The notes under the pieces were generated by a model. That model was not told where the DNA came from, did not search any database, and saw only the letters and a program-made list of their open reading frames with translations. Shown in pieces: positions 39,001 through 49,400 of a stretch of DNA of 64,000 nt. Position 1 is the first letter of the stretch. Each line of letters begins with the position of its first letter. The translations under genes and the position numbers were made by a program. Origin of the DNA: Thamnaconus septentrionalis (Eukaryota > Chordata > Actinopteri > Tetraodontiformes > Monacanthidae); assembly GCA_009823395.1 (NCBI GenBank), contig CM020501.1, forward strand, positions 6,324,361-6,388,360, given 5' to 3'.

Positions 39001-39777
39001 TTTCAGAGCAAACAACACATTTATACATCCCCTGCTGGGTGGTAAGAAGGTAGCAGCTTCTTATTGAAATCAATGGCCCATTGTAAAACACCCAAAGTTG
39101 TCCAATGGCATCAAATTAAAGTTGAAACTTTTCCCTTAGTTGAAGTTATGAACAAAAAATAAACAATAAGCAATAAATCAGACAGTGTTTCCACCGTCTA
39201 ATCATCTTAAATGTGAATCTGCTCTGTCAATTTATTTGACGTCACCACTGACTGGACTAAGAAAAATATGAGATCGAGTTTAAGAAAACTGGCATTTTAA
39301 CATGGCTTGCAATACGATTCCGTACCACCAGGTGCTACTAAATCCTTGCACACGGGGCCTTAAAAACATTTAAACTCCTATCGTCATTTTGCTGTTGAAT
39401 GAATTTTGGTTGTGTGGACCACAGTTGTGTTGAGAATGTGGAGTACGGTGACTAAGTCTGGTGCGGTCATGTGATGATGCTATTACCTATTTCACCTGTT
39501 GTTGTCAGCGTGAACCTGAAGAAGCGAAACTCCGCGACGCATTGGTTCATGCAAATGAAATTCAGCAGGAAGTCAGAAACTTCTTGAAGTCTGAAGAGAC
39601 CCTTGTTGTCTGTGTCCAGGAGTGATTTTGGAGTCGTCAGGAGACCTCGGCAGCGGAGACTCGGTGTTCACCGACGACGACGAGGACTCCTTCGTCATCA
39701 ACGACCAGGCAGGGATGGACGACGAGGACGACGAAGACGAGGACGAGGACGACGTCAACGACGAATACCTGTCATAA
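21409..39777 (+). CDS. spock3: spock3-like gene (testican-3), 10 coding exons
   Basis: Testicans are secreted extracellular-matrix proteoglycans, mainly of brain, linked to protease and matrix regulation. Coding exons: 21409-21531, 30957-30996, 32584-32692, 33517-33625, 33717-33825, 36188-36301, 36399-36620, 38474-38536, 38637-38774, 39620-39777. Their phases join exactly to 1185 bases (394 residues plus stop; human SPOCK3 is about 436). Domains: signal peptide about 1-19; testican N-terminal region with GNFLDDK about 27-33; Kazal domain about 105-150 ([20 protein letters not shown]); SPARC-like EF-hand domain about 164-275 ([16 protein letters not shown]); thyroglobulin type-1 domain about 279-342 with CWCV at 321-324; then Ser-Gly attachment sites ([10 protein letters not shown]) and an Asp/Glu tail. 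I chose SPOCK3 over SPOCK1/2 because of the N-terminus ([23 protein letters not shown]) and the NDEDE-type tail. About 12 residues present in mammalian SPOCK3 after DDKQWL are missing. Confidence 0.9.
21895..21946. repeat. (GA)n microsatellite
   Basis: GA run followed by a short (GCT)n run at about 21969-21986. Confidence 0.96.
23866..24036. repeat. (GATA)n array with an internal (GATC)n core
   Basis: About 170 bases of GATA units with a block of GATC units near 23952-23980 and a few variant units. A Bkm-type tetranucleotide array. Confidence 0.96.
24076..24485. mobile_element. hAT-type non-autonomous element with 8-bp target duplication
   Basis: The left end is CAGGGGTCAGTGGGTACC. The reverse complement of the right end is CACAGGTCACCAACC. 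Both resemble the CAGGGGTCGGCAACC ends of a hAT family common in fish. The flanking octamers are CTCTATAC (24068-24075) and CTCTATGC (24486-24493), 7 of 8 identical, as expected for a hAT target duplication. No transposase frame is present. Confidence 0.68.
25058..25090. repeat. (GCA)n microsatellite
   Basis: GCA run of about 33 bases in spock3 intron 1. An (AC)n run follows at about 25193-25226. Confidence 0.95.
25440..26400. promoter_or_regulatory. CpG-rich block inside spock3 intron 1
   Basis: G+C and CpG density rise sharply over roughly 1 kb compared with the flanks. A plus-strand stretch at 25880-25904 starts with ATGGAGGAG in fair Kozak context and runs to a consensus donor (GCGG|GTGAGA). 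Its phase (1) does not fit spock3 exon 2 (phase 0), so it is not a simple alternative first coding exon. It could be an alternative promoter with a non-coding exon, another transcript, or an unexpressed CpG island. Confidence 0.3.
26502..26608. repeat. (TA)n-(TG)n compound microsatellite
   Basis: TA run to about 26553, then TG runs split by TATACACATATGTATG. Confidence 0.95.
30102..30165. repeat. (GT)n microsatellite
   Basis: GT run of about 64 bases followed by a short G-rich stretch. Confidence 0.97.
30957..30996 (+). CDS. spock3: spock3 coding exon 2
   Basis: A small exon encoding [13 protein letters not shown] (42-54), the counterpart of the mammalian TWSPGKPFDQ stretch. Acceptor CTCTCAG; donor GTGAGT; phases 0 to 1. 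Confidence 0.85.
31041..31118. repeat. (ATG)n-(ATT)n trinucleotide repeat
   Basis: About ten ATG units followed by ATT units, just after spock3 coding exon 2. Confidence 0.95.
32367..32458. repeat. (AAT)n-(TTG)n trinucleotide repeat
   Basis: AAT run of about 69 bases followed by a short TTG run. Generates false poly-Ile, poly-Tyr and poly-Leu frames. Confidence 0.96.
32584..32692 (+). CDS. spock3: spock3 coding exon 3
   Basis: Encodes [20 protein letters not shown] and following residues (to about 90), the cysteine-containing follistatin-like N-terminal part. Acceptor TCTCTAG; donor GTGAGA; phases 1 to 2. Confidence 0.92.
32693..33516 (+). other. spock3 intron 3
   Basis: Contains a TC run (32978-33025) and poly-T tracts at about 32883-32899 and 33170-33183. 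No exon recognised. Confidence 0.6.
33517..33625 (+). CDS. spock3: spock3 coding exon 4: start of the Kazal domain
   Basis: Encodes [20 protein letters not shown] and flanks (residues 92-127). Acceptor CCCTCAG; donor GTGCGT; phases 2 to 0. VCGSDGHTY is the Kazal signature. Confidence 0.93.
33717..33825 (+). CDS. spock3: spock3 coding exon 5: end of the Kazal domain
   Basis: Encodes [18 protein letters not shown] and CPCPAQPEP (128-163). Acceptor GTGCAG; donor GTACCA; phases 0 to 1. Confidence 0.93.
33826..36187 (+). other. spock3 intron 5
   Basis: Dominated by the 34927-35455 GCA-type array (separate entry). The rest is unremarkable, with no exon recognised. Confidence 0.6.
34927..35455. 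repeat. long interrupted GCA/GCG/GTA trinucleotide array
   Basis: About 530 bases built almost wholly of NNN units GCA, GCG, GTA and GTG, often as blocks reading GGCAGCAGCAGCGGCAGCAG and GGCAGCAGTAGTGGCAGC. The units shuffle locally, suggesting tandem duplication plus slippage. The array is open in several frames on both strands (Ser-Gly, Ala-Val, Ala-Thr, Leu-Pro), which produces frames up to 358 codons long. It lies within spock3 intron 5, and the flanks have no coding character, so I treat it as non-coding. Confidence 0.93.
36188..36301 (+). CDS. spock3: spock3 coding exon 6: start of the SPARC-like domain
   Basis: Encodes [20 protein letters not shown] and a basic stretch (165-201). RLRDWF is the conserved testican helix. 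Acceptor CCTCAG; donor GTGAGT; phases 1 to 1. The next intron is only 97 bases. Confidence 0.92.
36399..36620 (+). CDS. spock3: spock3 coding exon 7: EF-hand region
   Basis: Encodes residues 202-275, including [33 protein letters not shown] and [11 protein letters not shown]. This is the SPARC-type extracellular calcium-binding module with paired cysteines. Phases 1 to 1; donor GTACGA. Confidence 0.95.
36621..38473 (+). other. spock3 intron 7
   Basis: AT-rich, no exon recognised. A stretch at about 37850-38050 shares motifs (for example AAAATAAAACAGGAAGT) with intron 1 at about 27320-27530 and may be part of the same dispersed repeat family. A 16-18 base A run lies at about 38327-38344. Confidence 0.5.
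38474..38536 (+). CDS. spock3: spock3 coding exon 8
   Basis: Encodes [20 protein letters not shown] plus one residue (276-296), the start of the thyroglobulin module. Acceptor CCCTTTCAG; donor GTGAGA; phases 1 to 1. Confidence 0.92.
38637..38774 (+). CDS. spock3: spock3 coding exon 9: thyroglobulin type-1 domain
   Basis: Encodes residues 297-342 with [23 protein letters not shown] and the closing PANC. All core cysteines of a thyroglobulin type-1 module are present. Phases 1 to 1; donor GTGAGC. Confidence 0.95.
38775..39619 (+). other. spock3 intron 9
   Basis: 845 bases between the thyroglobulin exon and the acidic-tail exon. Nothing recognised in it. Confidence 0.7.
39620..39777 (+). CDS. 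spock3: spock3 coding exon 10: Ser-Gly sites and acidic tail
   Basis: Encodes [10 protein letters not shown] (candidate glycosaminoglycan attachment), then an Asp/Glu-rich tail ending DEYLS and TAA. Acceptor GTGTCCAG. The tail lacks the usual YI/YIW end seen in mammalian testicans. Confidence 0.92.
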
Positions 39778-41970
39778 TTTTTTTTTTTTTTTTTTAAAGG
39801 AAAAAAAAGAAAGCAAAAAAAAAGTTAAAAGAGCAAACTGTTTCATTTGGTCAAACTGCACGTTTCTAGGTGACTTCCCAGGCCGATTCTTAATCGTACT
39901 AACAGCCTATGGACTACTCTCTGTGTATCGTTTGTTCTATAGTAAGGAGAAAAAAAAAAGAAAAAAAGAGAAAAACAAAAACTCCCGGCTGACGTTTTAT
40001 GATTTCTCTCCCTCTCTGAGTGTAACGTAACGTTGGTGAACGGCACTTGTTTACTTGCGTGTCCAATAGCCAAACAGCGACGTTGACTGAAGGGGGGGAC
40101 TAGCCGGCGGCCCATCCGGGCGCTTTGGATTCGCTCACATGTGCTAAAGGCCTCTCCCTTCATTGGACAGTGCGTGTGTCTTCTAGTTGTGTCCCGTCCT
40201 CGTTCGGCCGAGTGTGCGTTCGACGCCTGAAGGGCGCGGCGTTAAACATGAGATTCAGGCTTCCCACGACCCTCCGTCCCTCTTCCCTCCCTTTCCTGCC
40301 CCTTATCCAGCGTTCCTGTGTATAGGTGGGATGTCGACGATGTAGATAAAAGGAGAAGATTTCAAAAAAAAAAAAAAAAAAAAATCTTGCACTGTTTAGG
40401 TTTCTTTTGATCTTAATTTGTAACCGTGACTGTAGCTGTGTTGAAAAAAAAAAATACAAGATAAGAGTTAGACATGCTTCATTAGGAGAATTAAGGCAAC
40501 AACAAAAAAGTCGGATAAGGATCAGGAGTGAGAGCGTGTTGTTTTTTTTCCCGCCAGAGGGGGGGGACACATCGAGTCCGTAATTATCTCAAGGACGAAA
40601 TTTCCGCCCGGCTGGTTGTACGTTGGGGAGGGGGTGGTGGTGGGTGTGGGGGTGGCGAGGGGCGCGGGGGCGGGGGGGTTATTATGTTTTATCTCTACTT
40701 CTCATCCTGGGCGTGGTAGCGTGGCCGTCGTGTCTCAACTCGTAGGCCGAGAGGCTCGGCGGGCGTAGCTCTGTGGCGGGGCCTGGCGGGGGCCCCGCTG
40801 GCGAAGCTGCGCTCGTCTCATCCCACAGAGATTTAAACACTCGCACACGCACGCACACACACACACACACGTACACACACACAGAGAGAGCGGATAAAAA
40901 TGAATATCTTGCACAGTCGCGGAGCCTCCCTGCAGGCCTGCTGTCATGGGGCTGTGGGGGAGGGGAGGTGGTGGGGGGTGGTGGGGAGGGTTGAAGGGGA
41001 AGGTTGTGCCTTTTTGGGGGGGAACAGATGGAAGCTGGCTACCCCGGACTGGAGCTGGGAGGAGTGGAGAAGAGACGGCGATGAGATACTTCGGTAGGGG
41101 TTTGGTGGGGCTTGTGTCTCTCACGCTGGTGTTGAAATATTCATGATAATAGGCCATATCTTTGATTGGGTCCGTAGGATTGCTAGAACGTAGAGAAGCA
41201 CAGATATATTCTATCAGTTAAGGCGTCAGAGGCCCTCGAAAGCTCTTCCCCAGGTGTAGGAAACTTATGGTCTCTACTTTAGACTGCTGGCTATCGCGGG
41301 AAGCTTTGGTTTAGACAGCTTTACATGGAAAACAACAACAAAACATCATTACAAAGTGTTTTGCTCTTTATTTCAAAGGCTTGATTTGTACTCAATCTGC
41401 TCTAAATACTTCAAGTATATATGTGTCAAGCTGAAAACTGATCCCAGATCTGCGTATTCTTGATTAGTCCTGTACACGTTTATGCCGATCTGGGGTTCTG
41501 CTGAGTTCCTGTGTTATTTGCTATGATGATTTTATTTTGTTTTATTCATTCAGTGATTAAAACTGCTGTCCGTCGTCACTTTGAATCGAACATCTGTTGA
41601 AATACCGTTTAAAGTGCCATCCAATTTGTCCCCTAGTCTGTTTCCTTCCTCTGGTTGTTTGCTGTGGTTGTTTCGCTCGACCCTCATATTCCTTTTTTTT
41701 TTCTCGACTTGGTGAAATTTGTAAAAAACCAGAGCGCACTTCAGTCTCAGAGCGATCCGCGGGCGTGATGGTTAACATGCAAAAGTGTTTGGATGACCTC
41801 AGACACTGTAGCCACTCTCAACCAGACACACACACACACACGCACACACATAAACACACACACGCATCATTGTCACGGCTCCCGATAGCCTTTCAAGGTT
41901 ATGAAACAAATGCATTTTTTTTACAGTGTATGTATGATTTGCTGAAATAAAAGCTATATTGACCAATACA
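39778..41970 (+). other. spock3 3' UTR (approximate end)
   Basis: Begins with a poly-T tract (39778-39795) and contains A-rich tracts (for example 40365-40384), two G-rich blocks at 40625-40679 and 40955-41030, and a (CA)n run near 40850-40880. A canonical AATAAA lies at 41946-41951. The length of about 2.2 kb is inferred from that signal. Earlier cleavage is possible. Confidence 0.55.
41946..41951 (+). terminator. candidate spock3 polyadenylation signal AATAAA
   Basis: First canonical AATAAA I found downstream of the stop codon in a suitable context. No transcript data are available to confirm use. Confidence 0.45.
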
Positions 41971-44900
41971 TTGGGCTGCGAGGTCGTGCGCATCCTGTAG
42001 CACAGCGTTTCTCAAATGGTGGCTCATGACCCAAAAGTGGGTCGCGGAGTCCAGTCAATCTGAATATACACAGTATATATACATTTATTTTGCAGGACTC
42101 ACAATTCAATTCAATTCAATTCAATTCAATTCAATTCATTTATTTACGTCACCCAAGAAAAAGTGGGCTCGCGTTTTAGCCTTTTATATTTTTGTGGAAT
42201 AAATTTGGGTGGCGACGGCATTACAAGGGGAAATAATGTGAGTCCTGCGACACCACCAGTTGAGAACCATTGCTTTCGCTCCTGTTTTGTTTTTTCATTG
42301 TTTTAGTTCCTATAAAATGCTTTCAGACTGAGACCAAAAAGGACGGACTGCGAAAGTTGGGCTCTATTTTTTGTGACAAAGACGGAACACCTGCTGTCAG
42401 AGGAAAGTCCAGTTTTTTCTCGTCGCAGTTTCGAGAGAAGCTGCTTGTTTGCGGGCAGCGCCCCGTGTGAACAGGAACGTCTCTGCATTATGCAAAAGAC
42501 CAGGTGAATATTTCATTAGCCGCCCTTCAAAGCCGCGCCATATGCACATGCATGCGTGCACCGCAGGACAAGCGTGGCCAAACGCAGGAGAGCGCTGAAT
42601 GAACGGGCGCGGGGACTAAAGAAATTCATTGACCTGGAAAAAGAAATAAAATTAAATCCAAAAAAAAAAAAAAAAAAAGCTTCCCAGTACCCGCAGGATG
42701 CAGCAGCAGCAGCGGCCCCGGATGAGGAAGCTGCTGTGTAAATAGCCACTGTTCGGTGTTGCACCGTTCACCCCCACCCACCCCCCACCCTGCATGTGCT
42801 GACCGCCGTGATCGTTTAGATACCATCTCATTTCCTCACAGCGGAGTACCTGTGTTTTGTTGGAGGCCGTCCAGCATTGAGGAGCGATCTCATGATCTCA
42901 TGATCTGATGCTGCCGTGCGGGGAGCCGGTGTGACCGAACGCTGGTGGGAGACGGGAAGTTCCTCAAACGGCAGGAAACACTCACAGTGTTGGGAAATGA
43001 GGCTCCCTTGGATTAGCAGCATTGTGCGATGATGCAGGTCCTTTCAAGGAAAGGAAACTCCAGACTCTAAAGCCTGGAGCTTGAATGTAGCCTGCTATAT
43101 TCAAGCTATTGAAAATATTCTATATGCATTTCATACAGTCCCATCTGGCATTCGATTGCATCAGTGTTATTATTATTTATTTATTGTTAGATTATAATAA
43201 ACAGTAGCCTGTTTAGAGAACCTTTCTTTTTTCTCATTGTGATGTCACAAAGGGCACAAATGCCTCTAACGCCCCCGGCTAGTTCATGGTTTTTGTTCCC
43301 TTGCAAACGTTTGGAGGGCACAACAAAGCACCAGTTGTAGCAGCAAATCAAAATCAATGATTTTGATCTTTACGTCTTTTTGAAGATCTGAAGATGCAGG
43401 CGGGGTTTTTGATCGTGCCAGGCTGCTCCATAAATATGGGGCCTTTTAATTGCACTTACTTTCAACTGTTTCAACTCCATTTTCATTTTCATTTTAATAT
43501 CTCGTAAATCACAGCACTGGCATGTTTTCGATTGCTCAACATGCCACCCCATAATGCCTACAGGCTTTTGGCTACAATGTGATCTCATACATTGTGTCAT
43601 TGCTCTAACAGCTGGCTTCCACCTTGATCATATTTCAACCACATACCGACCCTTTTATTAAAACATGAACATATAAATTCACAATGATGAATAAAAATGC
43701 AACTTAGTTCAATGATGATGCTACAATAGTCGAAAGATAACATGGCTCTAATAAGCTTTGATAAGATAGCTTTGTGTAATATTTAGCATTTTGCTGAATT
43801 ATACTTTACAGGGCATAAAAAGATTGACCCCTTTTTAAACATTTCACTATTTATTTATTTATTTTTTACCGGCGATGAGCGATGTGACTTGTACTCCTCA
43901 TCTCTATTTTAAGTGTGAGCAGACGTCTTCTTTCCCCGTTGTGGTTGATGTAACCGCATTCACTTGCTTTTTGTCCCCCTCAAAGCCCCGTTTACGCTCT
44001 GTTTGCTCGTCTCCAGCAGCACTGTGAGCTCTCGCCATTCTTTCAGTCTTGTTTGTGTCTAAATGTTAAAGGCCTGAGCTGTGCTTCCAGGGCGACCTGC
44101 TGAGGAGGCACTATGGCTCACTTTAATGGTTAAGTCACTCTTGGTCAATACTCTCTCCTACATGCACACGCACACACACACTTTGTCAGCTCACATTACT
44201 GCCTCTGAGTCAGCGCAAACAAAAGGCATCCATTGAGGGTGGCTGGAGAACAGGACAGGTATAGTGGCTGGAGAAGCTTTAGCATTAGAATACGAGCTTC
44301 TGACAGGAGCCACGTGATTGTTTTATGGGCCTCTTGTGTTGAGGACGCTGAAATATTTCTTCAAAGTAAATTTTTAATAGAATTGAAGAGAAATTATTAA
44401 GATCAAGATGGTAATATCAAAGAACTAAGGTTTAAACTAGGGACAAATGACTCAATAGCAACTTGCAATCCAGTTGAAATTGCTTCTTAGAAACTGCATT
44501 GCTGATGAACACACTTCCTTAAATCTTGCAGCTGATGAAATAAAAAAACACAGATTTTCAAAATAAATCACAATTTAAAAAAATCTATAAATGTTGCAAG
44601 GCTTATGCAAGCATGATGAAGATTATATTTTTATTGGAAGCATGACAATGCTTCATTTCGACCCACAGCCGAACTGCCCCCTTTCTTCACGTCAATAACA
44701 GAAATGATCAGAACTGCCCTTTCTTGTGGCTTCCTGAGCAACAAAAGCCTTCCAGGAATGGTCTGCGCTCTGTAATAACAGAAAACCACTCTGGCGTGAC
44801 TCACAAGCGGCCATCAAGCTGTTTTTCCTTTGGTTCCTGTGTTTTATGGGCTGGGACAGCAGGGCACAGACTGAGCAAGTGAGCGAGGGGGAGAGAGAGA

Positions 44901-45985
44901 GCGCTCCCATCAATAACCTCTAACTGCTCAGTGGCTTGACTGTTGTCACGTCAATGGCAGATTGGAAAGAAACTGGAGGGGATGCGGCACTGATCTATAC
45001 ATTAGTGGGCTGGATGCACGCGCGGGGAGGGTGATTCATGGCAGGTCATTTCGTCTCTGTGGTGACCCTGAACTTGTTCCATTTGCAAGACCATGTCAAT
45101 AAGTTATATGTTAATCGCTCATTTAGTAATCAGTAAAATTAACAAATGAATGAATGAATAAACCAATAAATAAACACGAGACACAACAATGTTGGCACAC
45201 TACATCACATAAGCTGTTCTTGAAATTTGCTTTTTTTTAAATTTCTTAATGTGATATCAGAAGTCTGACGACAAAATGACGCCATCAAAAGACCCTTTTT
45301 TTCAATCGTGGCTAAAACTTGTCAAATATATTTCAGGGTCTGCCTCCCTCTAGTGGCTAATTTTAATGCTTGCTTAGTCAAGTTAATTTTTTTTTTATTT
45401 TTTTGCCAGTGCCAAATTTAAGTAGTTTTTCAGACAGAGACTGATGAAACATTGAACTTTTGCATCAATTAATTTGACAGGATTTTGATTAAACATTAGT
45501 TTACTATTAAAAACCAGACCAGTTGCCGCAGCTTAATCTGCAAGTACTACAATGACCTGGACGACTGAGAGCCTTCATAGAGACATTGACAACAATGGAC
45601 ACAATGGATAATGGATGTGAATGGATGCTGGGTAATGATTGAGGTTAAACCTAGAAGATTTTTTCACCCCTTTTAAGTTAGATAAGTGACAGTTTTTGAT
45701 TTTTTTTTTTTTTTCATTTTGAGCATCAGAACAGATTCAGAATAGAAAAGAAAAGTGAATGCTTATAGTATATCATAGAGACAACAAATTCTGATCAGTT
45801 TTGGGGGTTTCTTTGTCCCTATTGCAAGTCTTACATACGCTAAAATATATCCAGTTATCCGGTTAAGTAAAAACGTATACGTTTAGGTACAATCCTATTA
45901 TAATAGAATTAGTGAACCTGCTCAGGCAAAACATAGGAAACTCTTTTCTGGGATTTGAGGGAACCTGCCAAAAACAAAAAAAACT
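41971..45985. other. intergenic region between spock3 and slc44a1 (tail-to-tail)
   Basis: Contains a hAT-like element at 42003-42272 and an AATAAA followed by an 18-base A run at about 42645-42678. Otherwise AT-rich sequence with no gene recognised. Confidence 0.65.
42003..42272. mobile_element. hAT-like miniature element containing an AATTC repeat
   Basis: The left end is CAGCGTTTCTCAAATGGTGG. The reverse complement of the right end is CAATGGTTCTCAACTGGTGG. This is the TTCTCAA-type terminal repeat seen in many vertebrate hAT elements. Flanking octamers match poorly (5 of 8). A pentanucleotide run of AATTC units occupies about 42100-42138. Confidence 0.62.
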
Positions 45986-45989
45986 TGAA

Positions 45990-46395
45990 CAACATTGATG
46001 TATTTTTAATTTATTTAAGTATAAAATTCGAACAGCCTCGACAAAACACATGTTAGCTATTCAGTTTAAAATGTACACCAACAATAGCTAACAAACATGT
46101 CTTCAAACCGTTAGCTTTGGTAAAATACAAAAAAAGGGCGATCGCAAAATTGTGGAGCCCCGCTGCACTCATTAGAAAACAGAAAAACAAAATGAGATGC
46201 TGCGTGTTTGCAGGCATTAGTGTTAAGTTTCTCAAAAACCACAAATAAAAGACATCGACTAAACCTTTGGCGGTTATAAAGTGGCTATCTCTCTGAAGTC
46301 CTCCAGGTGAAAAGTGTAGACGAACAGAGGGAAAAAACAAAGTTAAGGCTGTGGTGAATTTCCAGTAGCTTTGGCTGATTTCTTCCAACAGTCCC
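45990..46395 (-). other. slc44a1 3' UTR (approximate)
   Basis: About 400 bases from the candidate stop to a canonical AATAAA (minus strand) at 46015-46010. The 111-residue minus frame beginning in this stretch is unrelated to the transporter and probably fortuitous. Confidence 0.5.
46010..46015 (-). terminator. candidate slc44a1 polyadenylation signal AATAAA
   Basis: TTTATT on the plus strand, about 380 bases beyond the proposed stop codon. Confidence 0.45.
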
Positions 46396-46404
46396 TCATT
46401 TGGC
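46396..46404 (-). CDS. slc44a1: slc44a1 candidate terminal coding exon 16
   Basis: After a good pyrimidine-rich acceptor (TTTTTCCACAAACAG), GCC AAA TGA would give a protein ending SPM-AK. The position fits mammalian SLC44A1, where the last exon after KPM also varies between isoforms. Choice of terminal exon is uncertain. Confidence 0.5.
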   Translation of the reverse strand, partial: AK

Positions 46405-49400
46405 CTGTTTGTGGAAAAAGGAGAGTTTTACAAAAGGAGGACGCTCACAATATGCAACAGTAACCAACAGGCATGAGATTAATTAGGAGACATATGAACA
46501 GACAAAGTGCCAGTGCCAAAGATATCTATGTTTACCTTCCATGTAGAAAAGAAGAAATGTTCCATGTTCTACAGCACACTGAGGAGAAAAGGCAATTTGT
46601 CGAGTATCTTTCAACTCACCATGGGACTCATCTCTCGTCCTTCACCGTCTTTTGGCTTGTATCGGCCCATTTTCTTGCTATTCTCCACATATTCCTGGAA
46701 AAGATAAGAATCAATGATTAATCGGTTATTTAATTTTTCATTCCAATTTATTTTTATATCCTCAGGGTTTCTGCTCCTGGGTCAATGATCAGCTTCACCA
46801 CAAAAAAAACAAAACAAAAAACTGCTTTGTAATCCTCCAACCACCAGGGGGCAGCTTCAGCCACAACGCCGCACACCGAGCCTCTCACCATCAAGGTCTT
46901 GTCCATGTAGTACTCATGTCCTGGGCTGCCGTCGTTGTACTTGCTGTCGATGGCAAAGCAGAGGAAGAGGACGTCCACCACGTTCTCAAAGACCGACAGG
47001 AAGCAGTGCGCCACCAGGAACGCAAAGGCGCACACGATGAGGAGCGGCAGCACCCACACCGTGTAGTGCCTCTGGTAGTTCAGGGCCAGCACGCCGCAGA
47101 ACGCCGTGCAGGAGACGATGAGCACCTGAGAGCGAAGACGGCAGAGTTAGAAGTGAAGCTCGGTCCAGCAGGGTGAGAGGTTCTGGTGTTTGGTGTCGGT
47201 TGCCTGGTACCTTCCCCAGGAAAAGGACAAAGTCTCCCACTGTGTTGATGGCCGTCACTCGCAGGGCGTTCTCCACCAGGATGATGAAAGCGTCGCGGGC
47301 CGAGGTGCAGAAGCTGGTGCTGTTGATTGCGGTTGCGGTGTAAGCGTTCTGAAATGAACGGGAAACGGTGAACGCTTTGCCTCGGTTCGACTCCTGCGCT
47401 TCCACTTGACTGATCCAAAGACACTCACCTGATTTAAGTAGGCGAGACACTTCTCCAGGCACCACAAACAGCAGACGCAAGCTTTCAGCATGCAGCGAGC
47501 GCAGGCATTTTCCTACGACAGAAAACGTTGGAAAATTGAAGTTGATTTGAATTGCTCCTGATCACCTGCTCGAGCGCCTTTCACTTCTGCTACGTCCCAG
47601 CCCACCTTTCCTTTGAGCTGGCTGTGGATGTACGTCAGGATGAGCCGAGGGATCTTCACAAGTGTGATGATGAAGGAGCCCTTGGCCAGAGTTCCCAGAT
47701 GGTAGCGGATGGTTCTCAGCACGGAGGAGAGGATTGGAGTCACGGGCATCTGGGACTTGTTCCTTCATTTAGAGAGGAAAGAAAACACGGATGAGTTGTA
47801 GCAGTGAAGGAAGGTGACGCGGCAGCCAATTAAAAGGTGCTTAAGTGTTTTGTGCTAGCTAATACCAAGTGAAGAATTGTGGGCAAGACACGTTGAAACA
47901 GGTGGAGGAAAGTGTCAGGTGTGATGAAAATGTGTCAGCAAGAATGAAAGCAAAAGGTGTAAAAAATAGCAGTGGAGCCCGGAGGAGCAGGAGTGATGTG
48001 ATAGCCATAAGCCATCCATAGCCATAAGCCATCCATAGCCATATAGATGGCTATGGATGTGCAATATTTCAATTCCCACGGCATATATAACTCTTAACTC
48101 TATAACTAATATTTTTATACATACATTTACTTATGATTGAAATGTATATTTTTTCGGTTGTCTTTCCATAGGTCTGCACTAAAAGAGTTGCTCTTAATCT
48201 CATTCTACATGTGCATAGTGACAATAAAAGGCACTCAGGTGATTGGCTGCGGCCGCCCCCGCCCAGAGGAGGAGAAGGGGAAGGGTTTTCCCTCACCTGG
48301 TGAAGTAGTACGTGACCACGGCTCCAGCGATGGTCATCTGCTGGAAGGCAAAGATGAACTCAGTGATCCAGATGAGGCCCACAGCGTGGTACCACACCAG
48401 GTACTGCAGAGGCCCCTGCATCTCGTATTCAACGGCGCCCGTGACGTTGTTCTTCACTGGTGTCCCTGTCAGCAAAACACCGACGCGTGAGTCGGAAGGT
48501 CATGTGACTGCTCCACAGAGGGCACCCCTGCATTCATTTTTCTTTTTTTGTTTGACTGTCTCAAGTTGACATTTCATTTTTTTGTCGTTATTTTAAATAA
48601 ATGCTGAAAACAAACTAATTGCGCAATCATCAAAATAAATTAGCATTTTCAGCAAAGAGGAAATCCAGCGTTGAAGAGGAAATCCAGTGTCGAGGCAATC
48701 TATAACAACAGAGGCGAAGTTAAGGGAAGGAAAGAGAAAAGAAGAAGCAAAACCAAACTCTGGACATTTTTTACCTGATGAAAATGCTCTAAAATCTAAT
48801 GTTCAGTGGAAAAGTCTGAATTCTAATAGTAAAAATGAAATGATTTAATTTGTCTTGTGATGAAGTGTGTTATCCTATATTCAATGTTAACTGTAGATTG
48901 TTTACTTATGTTTTAATCAACATTTATGAACTATTAGTTCTTATGTATAAGAAGCAAATGTCTATTGCGCATCCAAAACTCATCGAACTGGGCAAAAGCT
49001 GGAAGAAATTAATAAAATATTTTTTTTAAATGGATAATAAAGATGTTTTGACTGGAGTCTAATATTCTCGACACATTAGTAAGAATACTGTGAGACTTAC
49101 AAACATAATAATTATATAAAGACTTAACGCACATTTCCTTTTTTACCACAAAACACCATAAAAACATCTCTTTGAAAAACCACTCTAGCCATGGGAATAA
49201 TAACACCGCAGCAGATGAGGAGAGAAGTTGTTCTTCTTGACCCCGTTCCTCCCACGTCACCAGACCAGCGCAGGATTCCAAACGTGGGAGTTCAGTCATG
49301 CCACAAAACAGAATGTCACGGGATTGTCACCAATTTGTGATTCCACTTGTTTTCCGAACTTTGTCGCAAAAACTGAAAAGTGGCCGACGGGCTGCTGTGC

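Noticed and set aside
21409..39777. Assignment of the testican gene as SPOCK1 or SPOCK2
   Set aside because: The signal peptide, [12 protein letters not shown] region, [16 protein letters not shown] and the NDEDE-type tail fit SPOCK3 better. The SPOCK1 VSQYDRDK and SPOCK2 EGETPGNFME hallmarks are absent.
42556..42741. AATAAA followed by an 18-base A run, suggesting a processed pseudogene tail
   Set aside because: No recognisable parent coding sequence upstream and no target duplication; an A-rich tract is the simpler reading.
46053..46388. 111-codon minus-strand frame just after the slc44a1 coding end
   Set aside because: It lies in the probable 3' UTR, is hydrophobic by composition only, and is not in frame with the proposed terminal exon.
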